Of a stretch of DNA of 21,437 nucleotides, positions 1 through 6,108 are shown piece by piece. Below the pieces are notes generated by a model. That model saw only the letters and a list, made by a program, of their open reading frames with translations, had not been told where the DNA came from and made no database searches. The stretch is from a virus. Both the position numbers and the translations under genes were made by a program. How positions within the stretch are numbered: position 1 is the stretch's first letter; the number at the start of each line of letters is the position of its first letter. The DNA is taken from positions 1-21,437 of the IMG/VR virus record IMGVR_UViG_3300044922_000704; one strand, written 5' to 3'.

Positions 1-1518
1 GTCGATGTTTCCGACCTCGTGCTGGTCTTTGGGACGCAAACCGGCAAGACGACGATGGTGCAGGCAGGCACAGCGTGGAGGATTTGCAACAAGCCGCAGC
101 CCGTCGTGTGGGTCATGCCAACCGAGGGACTCGCCCGCAGCTTCTCCGAGACGCGCTGGCTCCCGCTCTTCGACGACAGCGCCACACTCTCCGCGCAGAA
201 GCCCGCGGACCGGCACAAATTCAAAAACTTGGAGCAGCATTTTTCGCGGTGCTCGCTCGTCTTCGTCGGCAGCAACTCCCCTGCGAACCTCGCCAGCCGT
301 CCCGCCGGATTGCTCCTCATGGATGAGGTGGACAAATTTGCCCGCGAAACCGACCAAGAAACCAGCGCGCTTTTCCTCGCAGAGAACCGCACGAAGTCCT
401 TCGTCGGCGCGCTTCGCGTCAAGACCTCCACACCCACCACACCGGACGGCGCAATCTGGCAGGAATACCAGAAAGGCACCCAGGAGAAATTCATGCTCGA
501 GTGCCCGCACTGCCACGACCGCATTGAGCTTTTGTGGGAACAGGTCAAGTGGGACACCGAGGCGAAGATCGACGGCAAGTGGAACATGGCCCGCGTCGAG
601 GAGTCCACCCGCTACATTTGCCAGCGGTGCGGAGGCGAGTGGAACGACGGACAAAAAATCGAAGCCCTGCAAGGTGGCATCTGGCAATCCACGAACCCTG
701 CCGCGCAACGCGGATTCCGATCCTTCCACCTGAACAGCCTTTACGCCCCGTGGCGCTCCTGCACCTTCGGCGCGCTGGCCGTGAAATTCCTCCGCGACAA
801 AGACACGCTCAACGGCCTGCAAGATTTCACGAACAGCACGATGGCCATGCCGTGGGAGCAGGTTGAAACATCAATCGGCGACGCCAACATCCTCGCCCTG
901 CGCGGCGATTACACGCGCGGCACCTGCCCAATCGAACCCGCGCATGTCGTCACCTGTGCGGACATCGGCCAGGACAAACAGCACTGGGCCACGGTTGCAT
1001 TCGATACGACCGGCCAGAGTTTTGTCCTAGACTACGGAACAACGCTAACCATCGAAGACTTGCTGGCCGACTCACCCCGCCGCATTTACCGAACCCCGAG
1101 CGGGCAGGAGGTCCGCCCCGAGTGCGGCATGCTGGATTCGGGATACGCCACCTTCCGAGTTTACACAGCCTGCCAGAACTCCGGCGGATTCTTCCACGCG
1201 GCCAAAGGCTCCGGCGCCACCTTCGGATCTCGCATCGGCAAGACCGTCATCGAAGACTTCCCCGGCGTGGTTTTGTATACCTTCGTCGACCATGCCATAA
1301 AGACGGAACTTTTCATTGATCGCATACGAAATGGAAAACCCCCGCTCGCCATCCCACGCGACACCACCGAAGACTTCCTTCGCGGCATGAGCGGACAGCG
1401 CCTCGTCCCCCGCAAGACCGCCACCGGGCAAGAATTCGTTTGGAAATCCGTCGCGCAAGATCACTACATGGATGCCGTGAAACTCTGCCATGTCGCCTGG
1501 CACATTTTGAAAAACTGA
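1..1518 (+). CDS. Terminase large subunit, lambda GpA family (5' truncated by window)
   Basis: This is the ATPase-nuclease that packages DNA into the prohead through the portal. The frame is open from base 1, giving 505 residues here; GpA proteins are usually about 600-650 residues, so roughly 100 N-terminal residues should lie upstream. A GTG at base 19 is unlikely to be the real start because the Walker A-like FGTQTGKTT (codons 10-18) would then sit at the extreme N-terminus. Walker B is LLLMDE (codons 104-109). A zinc-ribbon-like pair of CxxC motifs (C168/C171 and C207/C210) is typical of the GpA family. The nuclease domain is suggested by the acidic residues in TCADIGQDKQ, in MLDSGYAT and in the C-terminal HYMDAV. 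The next gene starts 3 bp downstream. Family assignment is firm; the true start is not visible. Confidence 0.95.
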   Translation, partial: VDVSDLVLVFGTQTGKTTMVQAGTAWRICNKPQPVVWVMPTEGLARSFSETRWLPLFDDSATLSAQKPADRHKFKNLEQHFSRCSLVFVGSNSPANLASRPAGLLLMDEVDKFARETDQETSALFLAENRTKSFVGALRVKTSTPTTPDGAIWQEYQKGTQEKFMLECPHCHDRIELLWEQVKWDTEAKIDGKWNMARVEESTRYICQRCGGEWNDGQKIEALQGGIWQSTNPAAQRGFRSFHLNSLYAPWRSCTFGALAVKFLRDKDTLNGLQDFTNSTMAMPWEQVETSIGDANILALRGDYTRGTCPIEPAHVVTCADIGQDKQHWATVAFDTTGQSFVLDYGTTLTIEDLLADSPRRIYRTPSGQEVRPECGMLDSGYATFRVYTACQNSGGFFHAAKGSGATFGSRIGKTVIEDFPGVVLYTFVDHAIKTELFIDRIRNGKPPLAIPRDTTEDFLRGMSGQRLVPRKTATGQEFVWKSVAQDHYMDAVKLCHVAWHILKN

Positions 1519-1521
1519 CCT

Positions 1522-1734
1522 GTGAAAAAATCCCAACTCTGGAAAATATACTGCGCAAAAAATCCCGCATTCGAGCGTGATGGAAATGTTACTTTGTCAA
1601 CGCGCGGCCTGCGCAAACTCTTTGATCAGACATGGGACTTGGCTCTACACGAAGGCGAAGAGGAGAACGAAGCCCCGCCGGTCACCGACTCAAAAGGCGT
1701 TGCAGACCTTATGAAAATCTTCGGGATGTCCTAA
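1522..1734 (+). CDS. Small phage protein of unknown function
   Basis: A 70-residue protein that starts at a GTG 3 bp after the terminase stop, so it is probably translationally linked to it. No Shine-Dalgarno sequence precedes it. The N-terminus is basic (MKKSQLWKIY), the middle has an acidic patch (HEGEEENEAP), and the C-terminus ends in ADLMKIFGMS, which looks like a short amphipathic helix. I do not recognise a family. Its position next to terminase suggests a packaging-associated or head-joining role, but this is inference only. A 12-bp tandem repeat begins directly after its TAA stop. Confidence 0.7.
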   Translation: MKKSQLWKIYCAKNPAFERDGNVTLSTRGLRKLFDQTWDLALHEGEEENEAPPVTDSKGVADLMKIFGMS

Positions 1735-1782
1735 CCTTTCCCCGAACCTTTCCCCGAACTTTTCCCCGAACTTTTCCCCGAA
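1735..1782 (+). repeat. Four tandem 12-bp repeats
   Basis: Four adjoining copies of a 12-bp unit, CCTTTCCCCGAA twice and then CTTTTCCCCGAA twice, begin at the base after the stop codon of the preceding gene. A partial fifth unit (CCCG) follows. The two halves differ by one C/T change, which suggests stepwise duplication. The repeat lies at the head of the longest non-coding gap in the window (1735-1941). It might be an iteron-like protein-binding array or simple slippage expansion; the sequence cannot separate these. Confidence 0.9.
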
Positions 1783-1854
1783 CCCGCCCGCTGAGCTAGG
1801 TTTTAAGCGGCTCCGCAAGCCACCAAAATTATTTTCATTTTCTTGAAAAAAAGT

Positions 1855-1884
1855 TGTTGACGAAAAATCAAGTTGGTGAGATTG
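1855..1884 (+). promoter_or_regulatory. Possible promoter upstream of the small-gene cassette
   Basis: The gap 1783-1941 is AT-rich relative to the rest of the window and contains TTGACG at 1855-1860, with GATTGT 17 bp further on at 1878-1883. That resembles a weak sigma-70 pair with a good -35 and a poor -10. A short hairpin (GGCT-CCGCA-AGCC) lies upstream near 1809-1821. The location before a run of small coupled genes makes a promoter plausible, but the -10 match is weak. Confidence 0.25.
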
Positions 1885-1941
1885 TATCTCCAGATCGAAG
1901 GCACCACGCCGACGACGAAAACAAAAAACCAAAACGACAAA

Positions 1942-2181
1942 ATGAACCTTATGAACACTCCACTTCAAACGCTCCGCGCAGCGTTCGACAAATGCGCCAA
2001 CCAAACAGATTGGAAAGCTCCAATCGATTTCATCACCAGCAAGGCTTTCGCCTCCTTCCCAATCGAAGTGTATGCGGAAGCGATCAGCCACTTCACAGCA
2101 ACCACAGCCAAGATCACTGATCTCGGCGACGGCGCTGTTCGCATTCAAGCAGCCGGATACCGGAAAGGCCCGGCTTGGTAA
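1942..2181 (+). CDS. Small hypothetical protein (79 aa)
   Basis: I chose the ATG at 1942 (protein begins MNLMNTPLQTLR). The frame extends up to a TTG at 1873, but that stretch is A-rich leader-like sequence and encodes low-complexity residues; an ATG at 1951 is an equally possible start. No Shine-Dalgarno sequence is visible; the leader is A/C-rich. The protein looks soluble and mixed alpha/beta, with a C-terminal ITDLGDGAVRI-type strand pair. No family is recognised. It is the first gene after the repeat and possible promoter. Confidence 0.6.
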   Translation: MNLMNTPLQTLRAAFDKCANQTDWKAPIDFITSKAFASFPIEVYAEAISHFTATTAKITDLGDGAVRIQAAGYRKGPAW

Positions 2182-2190
2182 TGACCACCC

Positions 2191-2213
2191 GGCGCGGGTT
2201 CGATCCCCGCGCC
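2191..2213 (+). other. tRNA T-arm-like hairpin without a complete tRNA
   Basis: An 8-bp perfect stem (GGCGCGGG / CCCGCGCC) closes a 7-base loop TTCGATC, which is the T-loop consensus (T54 T55 C56 R57 A58). It is followed by ACCA, so the end looks like a tRNA or tmRNA 3' end. I tried to fold the upstream 80 bases into an anticodon arm, a D arm and a matching 5' acceptor strand, and could not. It is therefore a T-arm mimic, a tRNA remnant, or a captured tRNA 3' end. It lies 17 bp before the next start codon. Confidence 0.6.
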
Positions 2214-2230
2214 ACCAACCCACGACAAAA

Positions 2231-2392
2231 ATGAAAACCAACGACCGAAGCCTCTACAATTCGCTGGCCTGCCTCGTGCTCCTCGGCAAAGAACTGAAAA
2301 GCACGCTTGAAGACCTAGCCCTCGCCCTCCAAAAATCCGAAGAAATCCTCCTCGCCCAAAACCTCAAAACCTCCACCCGCTCGAAAAAATGA
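2231..2392 (+). CDS. Small hypothetical helical protein (53 aa)
   Basis: The ATG at 2231 follows the T-arm-like hairpin and an ACGACAAAA leader. The product is short and likely almost all alpha-helical: the core LACLVLLGKELKSTLEDLAL followed by ALQKSEEILL has leucine-rich heptad-like spacing. The C-terminus is basic (STRSKK). The gene overlaps the next by the ATGA arrangement, so translation is coupled. The family is not recognised; a small oligomeric or membrane-peripheral helix protein is possible. Confidence 0.6.
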   Translation: MKTNDRSLYNSLACLVLLGKELKSTLEDLALALQKSEEILLAQNLKTSTRSKK

Positions 2393-2664
2393 AAACGCTA
2401 ACACCGCAAGAACAAGACGAAATTGAAAACCTCACCTATCTGACGCCACCGGAAGATCAAGGCCACCCACATTGCGCAGGGCAGGCGATATGGGATGACC
2501 TCGCAGTCATTCGCCGATGGGATTGGGATGACAATGGCGGCAGACTCTCAAACACCCGTCACGAATATGAGGTTTACAACTGGGAAGGCGAAGACGAAGA
2601 CCCCGCTTTTCAAACCCTGACACTCGGCAAACTCGTCGCAAAATTCATCGTTCCTACAAAATGA
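2389..2664 (+). CDS. Acidic hypothetical protein (91 aa)
   Basis: Starts within ATGA at the stop of the previous gene and ends in the same arrangement with the next gene, so it sits inside a coupled string. The product is acidic: I count 18 Asp/Glu against 8 Lys/Arg, concentrated in RRWDWDDNGG and EGEDEDPA. It is also rich in tryptophan and tyrosine in the middle. No family is recognised. Acidic small phage proteins sometimes mimic DNA or block host enzymes, but nothing in this sequence establishes that. Confidence 0.65.
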   Translation: MKTLTPQEQDEIENLTYLTPPEDQGHPHCAGQAIWDDLAVIRRWDWDDNGGRLSNTRHEYEVYNWEGEDEDPAFQTLTLGKLVAKFIVPTK

Positions 2665-2810
2665 AAACAGAAATCAAATTCCAAAAGATCGGCACCCGAG
2701 CCGTTGTCAGCAAAAACATCACGAAAGACCAAGCCGCCGAAATCCTGCAAAAAAATCCAACCCTCACCCAAGTGGACACCCCCTCCGGCTACTACCCGCG
2801 CCCGAAATGA
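2661..2810 (+). CDS. Very small hypothetical protein (49 aa)
   Basis: This frame has both start and stop coupled to neighbours: ATGA overlap at 2661 with the preceding stop and ATGA overlap at 2807 with the next gene. The protein begins MKTEIKFQKIGTRAVVSKN and contains a helix (KDQAAEILQKNP) and a C-terminal VDTPSGYYPRP. The double overlap and the codon pattern like its neighbours are the main support. No family is recognised. Confidence 0.6.
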   Translation: MKTEIKFQKIGTRAVVSKNITKDQAAEILQKNPTLTQVDTPSGYYPRPK

Positions 2811-2995
2811 GCAAGCCCACCACCCACGGCGGCCCGCGCAAAAATGCCGGCCGCAAAACCGGCAGCAAAAACAAAAACTCCAAAGGCCGAACGGCCATCA
2901 CCAGATCCGTCTCCATGCAACCGGAGAGCTGGCAAAAGCTCGACCGCGACCGAGGCGACCAGAGTCGCGGGAAATACATCGAGTCGAAATTGTAG
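2807..2995 (+). CDS. Possible ribbon-helix-helix DNA-binding protein (62 aa)
   Basis: The N-terminus carries HGGPRKNAGRKTGSKNKNSK, a basic Gly/Arg/Lys segment like the AT-hook-type tails seen at the start of many phage DNA-binding proteins. It is followed by TRSVSMQPESWQKLDRDRG, which fits a ribbon-helix-helix pattern of an RSVSM strand then a helix, and ends in RGKYIESKL. It could be a small regulator of the cassette. It is the last gene of the coupled string that begins at 2231 and is followed by a terminator-like hairpin. The family call is pattern-based and not certain. Confidence 0.55.
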   Translation: MSKPTTHGGPRKNAGRKTGSKNKNSKGRTAITRSVSMQPESWQKLDRDRGDQSRGKYIESKL

Positions 2996-2997
2996 CC

Positions 2998-3022
2998 AAA
3001 CTTCAAGCCACGCTTGAGTTTT
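2998..3022 (+). terminator. Terminator-like hairpin after the small-gene cassette
   Basis: AAACT-T-CAAGC and GCTTGAGTTT are complementary apart from one bulged T, giving about 10 base pairs around a 3-base loop (CAC), and the 3' arm runs into TTTT. The stem is only moderately GC-rich, so termination may be partial. It begins 3 bp after the stop of the last small gene, which fits an operon end. Confidence 0.5.
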
Positions 3023-3074
3023 AAGGCAAAATCTAAACATCCCGCCGACGGATTTGCCAAATTCCGCAAATCCT

Positions 3075-3104
3075 CCCTCTGCGTCTCCGCGCCTCTGCGG
3101 GAGA
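3075..3104 (+). repeat. Dispersed palindrome-type repeat (ETQRR-type)
   Basis: The segment around CTCTGCGTCTCCGCGCCTCT matches a dispersed intergenic repeat known from many high-GC bacterial genomes; when mistranslated on the opposite strand it yields peptides such as RGAETQRE and RGDAEGG, as it does here. In this window there is one copy, between the cassette terminator and the next gene. Its presence in a phage region suggests host-derived sequence picked up at a junction. The identification is from memory of the peptide signature. Confidence 0.55.
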
Positions 3105-3111
3105 TCCCCCT

Positions 3112-3134
3112 TTTGACACGCCCGCCGAGGCGTG
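3112..3134 (+). promoter_or_regulatory. TTTGACA/inverted-repeat start element, copy 1
   Basis: TTTGACA (3112-3118) overlaps an inverted repeat, CACGCC (3117-3122) and GGCGTG (3129-3134) around the loop CGCCGA. The GTG start codon of the next gene (3132-3134) forms the end of the 3' arm. The TGA in TTTGACA lies exactly 18 nt before, and in frame with, the GTG. The same arrangement recurs at 3403 and 7336. A function in start-codon masking is inferred, not shown. Confidence 0.55.
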
Positions 3135-3407
3135 ACCGACCTCGACAAAATCTCCGGCGTGAAATCCTTCCTCCGCCGCACCAAAACCACAGCGGAACTC
3201 GAAGCCCTCGCGCTCTCGACATTCGCGTCGGCCACCGAGGAAGTCGTCATCACATCCCTCGGCAGTGAAGGCGCCAGCAGCGCCGGACAAATCTCGTTCC
3301 CCAAGTGGCTCCTCCTGCAAGCCGTCGAAGAACTCCTGAGCGAAGGCACCCACGGCCGCCAGCTTTTCGCCATCGCCGACCGCTCCCGCTACGGCACCGC
3401 CGTTTGA
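3132..3407 (+). CDS. Hypothetical protein at the lambda W position (91 aa)
   Basis: GTG start lies within copy 1 of the hairpin start element. The protein starts MTDLDKISGVKSFLRRTKTT and ends with a helix LLLQAVEELL and RSRYGTAV. It lies directly before the portal gene, where lambda places the head-tail joining protein gpW, but I see no convincing gpW sequence match, so similarity is positional only. Its TGA stop (3405-3407) is in frame with the portal start at 3423, with 15 nt between them, and is followed by C and a hairpin. Confidence 0.7.
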   Translation: MTDLDKISGVKSFLRRTKTTAELEALALSTFASATEEVVITSLGSEGASSAGQISFPKWLLLQAVEELLSEGTHGRQLFAIADRSRYGTAV

Positions 3408-3425
3408 CACGCCCGCCTCGGCGTG
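3403..3425 (+). promoter_or_regulatory. TTTGACA/inverted-repeat start element, copy 2
   Basis: TTTGACA (3403-3409) contains the stop codon of the preceding gene. CACGCC (3408-3413) pairs with GGCGTG (3420-3425) across the loop CGCCTC. The portal start GTG (3423-3425) is inside the 3' arm. It matches copy 1 at 3112 except in two loop bases (GA against TC). Confidence 0.55.
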
Positions 3426-4931
3426 CCGTCGAAAATCAAAAAATCAAGTTGGGGAGGAACCCGCCCCGGAGCAGGCCGCCCGCGCAAGCCAGATGCCAAA
3501 GCCGCCGCATTTGAAGCCGCTCAACCTTCGCTGAATCGCGGCCTCATCTGGATTCCCACCACCGATCCGAAGCGCGAACTCACCGCGCACACCCGTCTTG
3601 AAATCCTCCGACTCTCGCGGTGGCTCTACAACAATGCCGCGCAGGCAACTTACATCGTCGAGCACCTCGCCCAGCGCGCCATCGGCACCGGCATCGTCGT
3701 CCAACCCAAAACCTCGAACCTCGCGTGGAACAAAAAGGTTGATCAGTATTTTGAGGATCGGAACTGCGCCGAGGCATGGGCATTCGATGCCGGCGCACAG
3801 GTCAATTTCTACACCGCGCAATCTCTCATCCTCCGCCAGGTCGCCATCGACGGCGATTTCTTCGCGCAATTTCTCAAGACCAAGGAAGGTGCCGCCCGCG
3901 TGCGCTTCATCGGCGGCGAGTCCATCGGCGGCTCGGCAGGCTACGGCAACCCGGACGACATGACCCACGACGGCGTGACGATGGACCGCTTCGGCGCCCC
4001 CGTCAGCTACACCCTCAATGCCGAAAACGGCACCCGTATTCCCGCCGAAGACATTCTCCACTTCCGCCACATCCGCCGCCACGCCCAGCCGCGCGGCGTT
4101 TCGTGGTTTCACTCCGCCGTCTCCAACCTCCGCGACATCTCCGAAATCAACGGATTCGTGAAGGGCGCGTATAAGGCCGGGGCGCAAATCGGCTACATGG
4201 TTACCAGCACCGAGGTCGCCAAGATCGGCCTCGGCGCTGGCTTGAAATCCACGACCAACGAAGTCGGCGACCTGCAAACCAGCGACCTCCCGAACGGCAT
4301 CCTCCTCCCCCGCCTCAAGCCAGGCGAAAAACTCGAAGCCTTCAAGAACGACATTCCCGGCCAGACCTACGAAGCCGTGATGCGCGCGCTCCGCTCGGAT
4401 GTCGCCTTCGCCGTCGGCCTGCCGCCCGAGGCCATGATGGTCAATGTCGGCCTCGCTGGCACCGAGCAAAGAGCCGTCCTCGAAGTCACGCAGAACTTCC
4501 TCGAGCGTCTCCAGCAGCAGGTCATCGATCAGTTCTGCCGACCCTTTTACAAGTATTGGCTCTGGCACGAAATGCAGGCCGGTCGTCTCGAATACCCCGG
4601 TGACGATTGGTGGCGCCACGAATGGCTCGCACCGAAAAAGATCACGGTGGACAGCGGCCGCGACGCCCGCGCCTTCAGCGAACAACTCGATAAAGGCCAC
4701 CTCTCGCCGACCCGCTATTTCAACATGCTCGGCCTCCGCGCCGAGGAGGAGGAAGAAGATGTGATCCAGACCTACCTCCGCCGCAAAGAAAAATGCGACG
4801 CCCTCGGCCTCGATGTCGCCCAGGTCTTCCCGAACTCCCTCCGCAGCGGCCTCGCCGCGCAACAACCCGCTGAATCAAGCGACGACGAGGACGCGGACGA
4901 AGTCACTCAACCCACCCAACAAACACCATGA
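3423..4931 (+). CDS. Portal protein, lambda gpB family
   Basis: Forms the dodecameric ring at one capsid vertex through which DNA enters and to which the neck attaches. The 502 residues match the lambda-type portal in length and pattern: RLSRWLYNNAAQATYIVEHL (about 64-83), AIGTGIVVQP, then a long conserved core with VSWFHSAVSN and LPPEAMMVNVGLAGTEQRAV. The tail is acidic (SSDDEDADE). An unusual feature is the N-terminus, which carries GGTRPGAGRPRKP (residues 11-23), a basic motif more usual at the start of small terminase subunits. No later in-frame Met or Val codon near the N-terminus gives a better start. It overlaps the protease gene by ATGA. Confidence 0.93.
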   Translation: MPSKIKKSSWGGTRPGAGRPRKPDAKAAAFEAAQPSLNRGLIWIPTTDPKRELTAHTRLEILRLSRWLYNNAAQATYIVEHLAQRAIGTGIVVQPKTSNLAWNKKVDQYFEDRNCAEAWAFDAGAQVNFYTAQSLILRQVAIDGDFFAQFLKTKEGAARVRFIGGESIGGSAGYGNPDDMTHDGVTMDRFGAPVSYTLNAENGTRIPAEDILHFRHIRRHAQPRGVSWFHSAVSNLRDISEINGFVKGAYKAGAQIGYMVTSTEVAKIGLGAGLKSTTNEVGDLQTSDLPNGILLPRLKPGEKLEAFKNDIPGQTYEAVMRALRSDVAFAVGLPPEAMMVNVGLAGTEQRAVLEVTQNFLERLQQQVIDQFCRPFYKYWLWHEMQAGRLEYPGDDWWRHEWLAPKKITVDSGRDARAFSEQLDKGHLSPTRYFNMLGLRAEEEEEDVIQTYLRRKEKCDALGLDVAQVFPNSLRSGLAAQQPAESSDDEDADEVTQPTQQTP

Positions 4932-6055
4932 ACAAAAAATTCTATGCACTGGAAAAATCCGACAACGGCGAAGCAACAATTCACCTCTACGATGAGGTCG
5001 GTGCTTTCGGCGCAGGCTCAAAAGAATTCCTCGCCGATCTCGGCAAGCTCGACGGCCAGCACATCCATCTTCGGATCAATTCACCCGGTGGATCGGTTAT
5101 CGAAGGTTCCGCCATCTACAACTCACTTCGCCGCCACAAAGGCGGGTTGACCGTCCACATCGACGCCCTCGCGGCCTCGATGGCCAGCGTGATCGCGATG
5201 GCCGGAGCGCCCGTCTACATCGCCGACAACGCCCTCATGATGATCCACAACCCGTGGACGATTTCTGCTGGCGATGCCGACCAGCTCCGCAAAGAAGCCG
5301 ACCTCCTCGACAAGCTGAAGTCCACCCTCGTCAACGCCTATGTCCGAAAGACCGGCATGGAGCAGGACCAGATCGCCGAGATGATGGATGCCGAGACCTG
5401 GCTCGATGCCGTCGAAGCCGTCGCCCTCGGATTCGCCGACGCCATCGAGGAAGGCGTCGCCGCCGCAGCCACCGCCACACCGGAAAGTCTCCGCGCACGA
5501 TTTGACAGCTTCGCCAAGGGCATGACCGAGAAACCCGTCACCGAAACGCCCGAGATCGCCGAGGCTCCCGAAGCTCAAGCGCCCGTCGAGGCCACCGTCA
5601 TCAGCGAAAACGCCGAAGTCTCCGCGCCCGAAGTCGTCGAAACTCCCGCCGCCGAGGAAGCCCCCGAGGCACCAGCCGCCGAGCAACCCGCCGAGGTCGT
5701 TGAGCCTCAAGCCAAAGTCTCTGCCGCCGACTCGATCCTCGCCAAATTCAACGGCGCAATCGCCGAGCGCGACGCCGCCCTCGCTGAAGCCAGCGCCTAC
5801 CGCGCGAAATTTGAAGCCCTCAACAGCGAAGTCGAAACCCTCCGCAGCGAACTCGCTCAAGACCGCGAAGACCTCGGCCGTTTGCAACGCTCCTTCGGCC
5901 TCTCCGCCGCCCGCGTCGTTCCCGAAATCGATCAGACCGCGAATCCCTCGAGCATTTACGATCAGTGGCGCAACGCCACCGGCGCAGAAAAAACCCGCAT
6001 CTTCCGCGCGAACCGCAAAGCCCTCGAAGCCCACGCGAAGACCGCCGCGATTTGA
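4928..6055 (+). CDS. ClpP-like prohead protease fused to scaffold-like C-terminus
   Basis: The N-terminal 175 residues are a ClpP/S14-type serine protease that would mature the capsid: INSPGG (50-55), the nucleophile Ser84 in ALAASMAS, His107 in MMIHNPW, and a likely Asp154 before TWLDAVEAVALGFAD. Residues about 199-262 are a Pro/Glu/Ala-rich linker and about 268-325 a coiled coil, ending in a conserved-looking SIYDQWRNATGAEKTR segment. This layout resembles lambda gpC with its internal scaffold Nu3, so an internal scaffold product is possible but its start is not resolved. The ATG overlaps the portal stop; the leader is A/C-rich with no Shine-Dalgarno. No decoration protein gene follows. Confidence 0.9.
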   Translation: MNKKFYALEKSDNGEATIHLYDEVGAFGAGSKEFLADLGKLDGQHIHLRINSPGGSVIEGSAIYNSLRRHKGGLTVHIDALAASMASVIAMAGAPVYIADNALMMIHNPWTISAGDADQLRKEADLLDKLKSTLVNAYVRKTGMEQDQIAEMMDAETWLDAVEAVALGFADAIEEGVAAAATATPESLRARFDSFAKGMTEKPVTETPEIAEAPEAQAPVEATVISENAEVSAPEVVETPAAEEAPEAPAAEQPAEVVEPQAKVSAADSILAKFNGAIAERDAALAEASAYRAKFEALNSEVETLRSELAQDREDLGRLQRSFGLSAARVVPEIDQTANPSSIYDQWRNATGAEKTRIFRANRKALEAHAKTAAI

Positions 6056-6108
6056 CACCCACACAATCCACGAAACCCAAAACCTAACCCACCAAACCAC
6101 CCACTCAA

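Noticed and set aside
1735-1782. CRISPR array
   Set aside because: The units are 12 bp and directly adjoining, without spacers.
2110-2220. Complete tRNA gene
   Set aside because: Only the T-arm and ACCA end are present. I could not form an anticodon arm, a D arm or a matching acceptor strand.
1690-2241. Minus-strand frame of 183 codons containing an FGEK/FGER repeat
   Set aside because: The peptide repeat is only the translation of the 12-bp tandem repeat, and the frame runs opposite two plus-strand genes. No start signal supports it.
3444-4865. Long open frame of 473 codons on the minus strand opposite the portal
   Set aside because: The portal on the plus strand is well supported by family motifs. 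The opposite frame is open because of high GC and codon bias and shows no recognisable domain.
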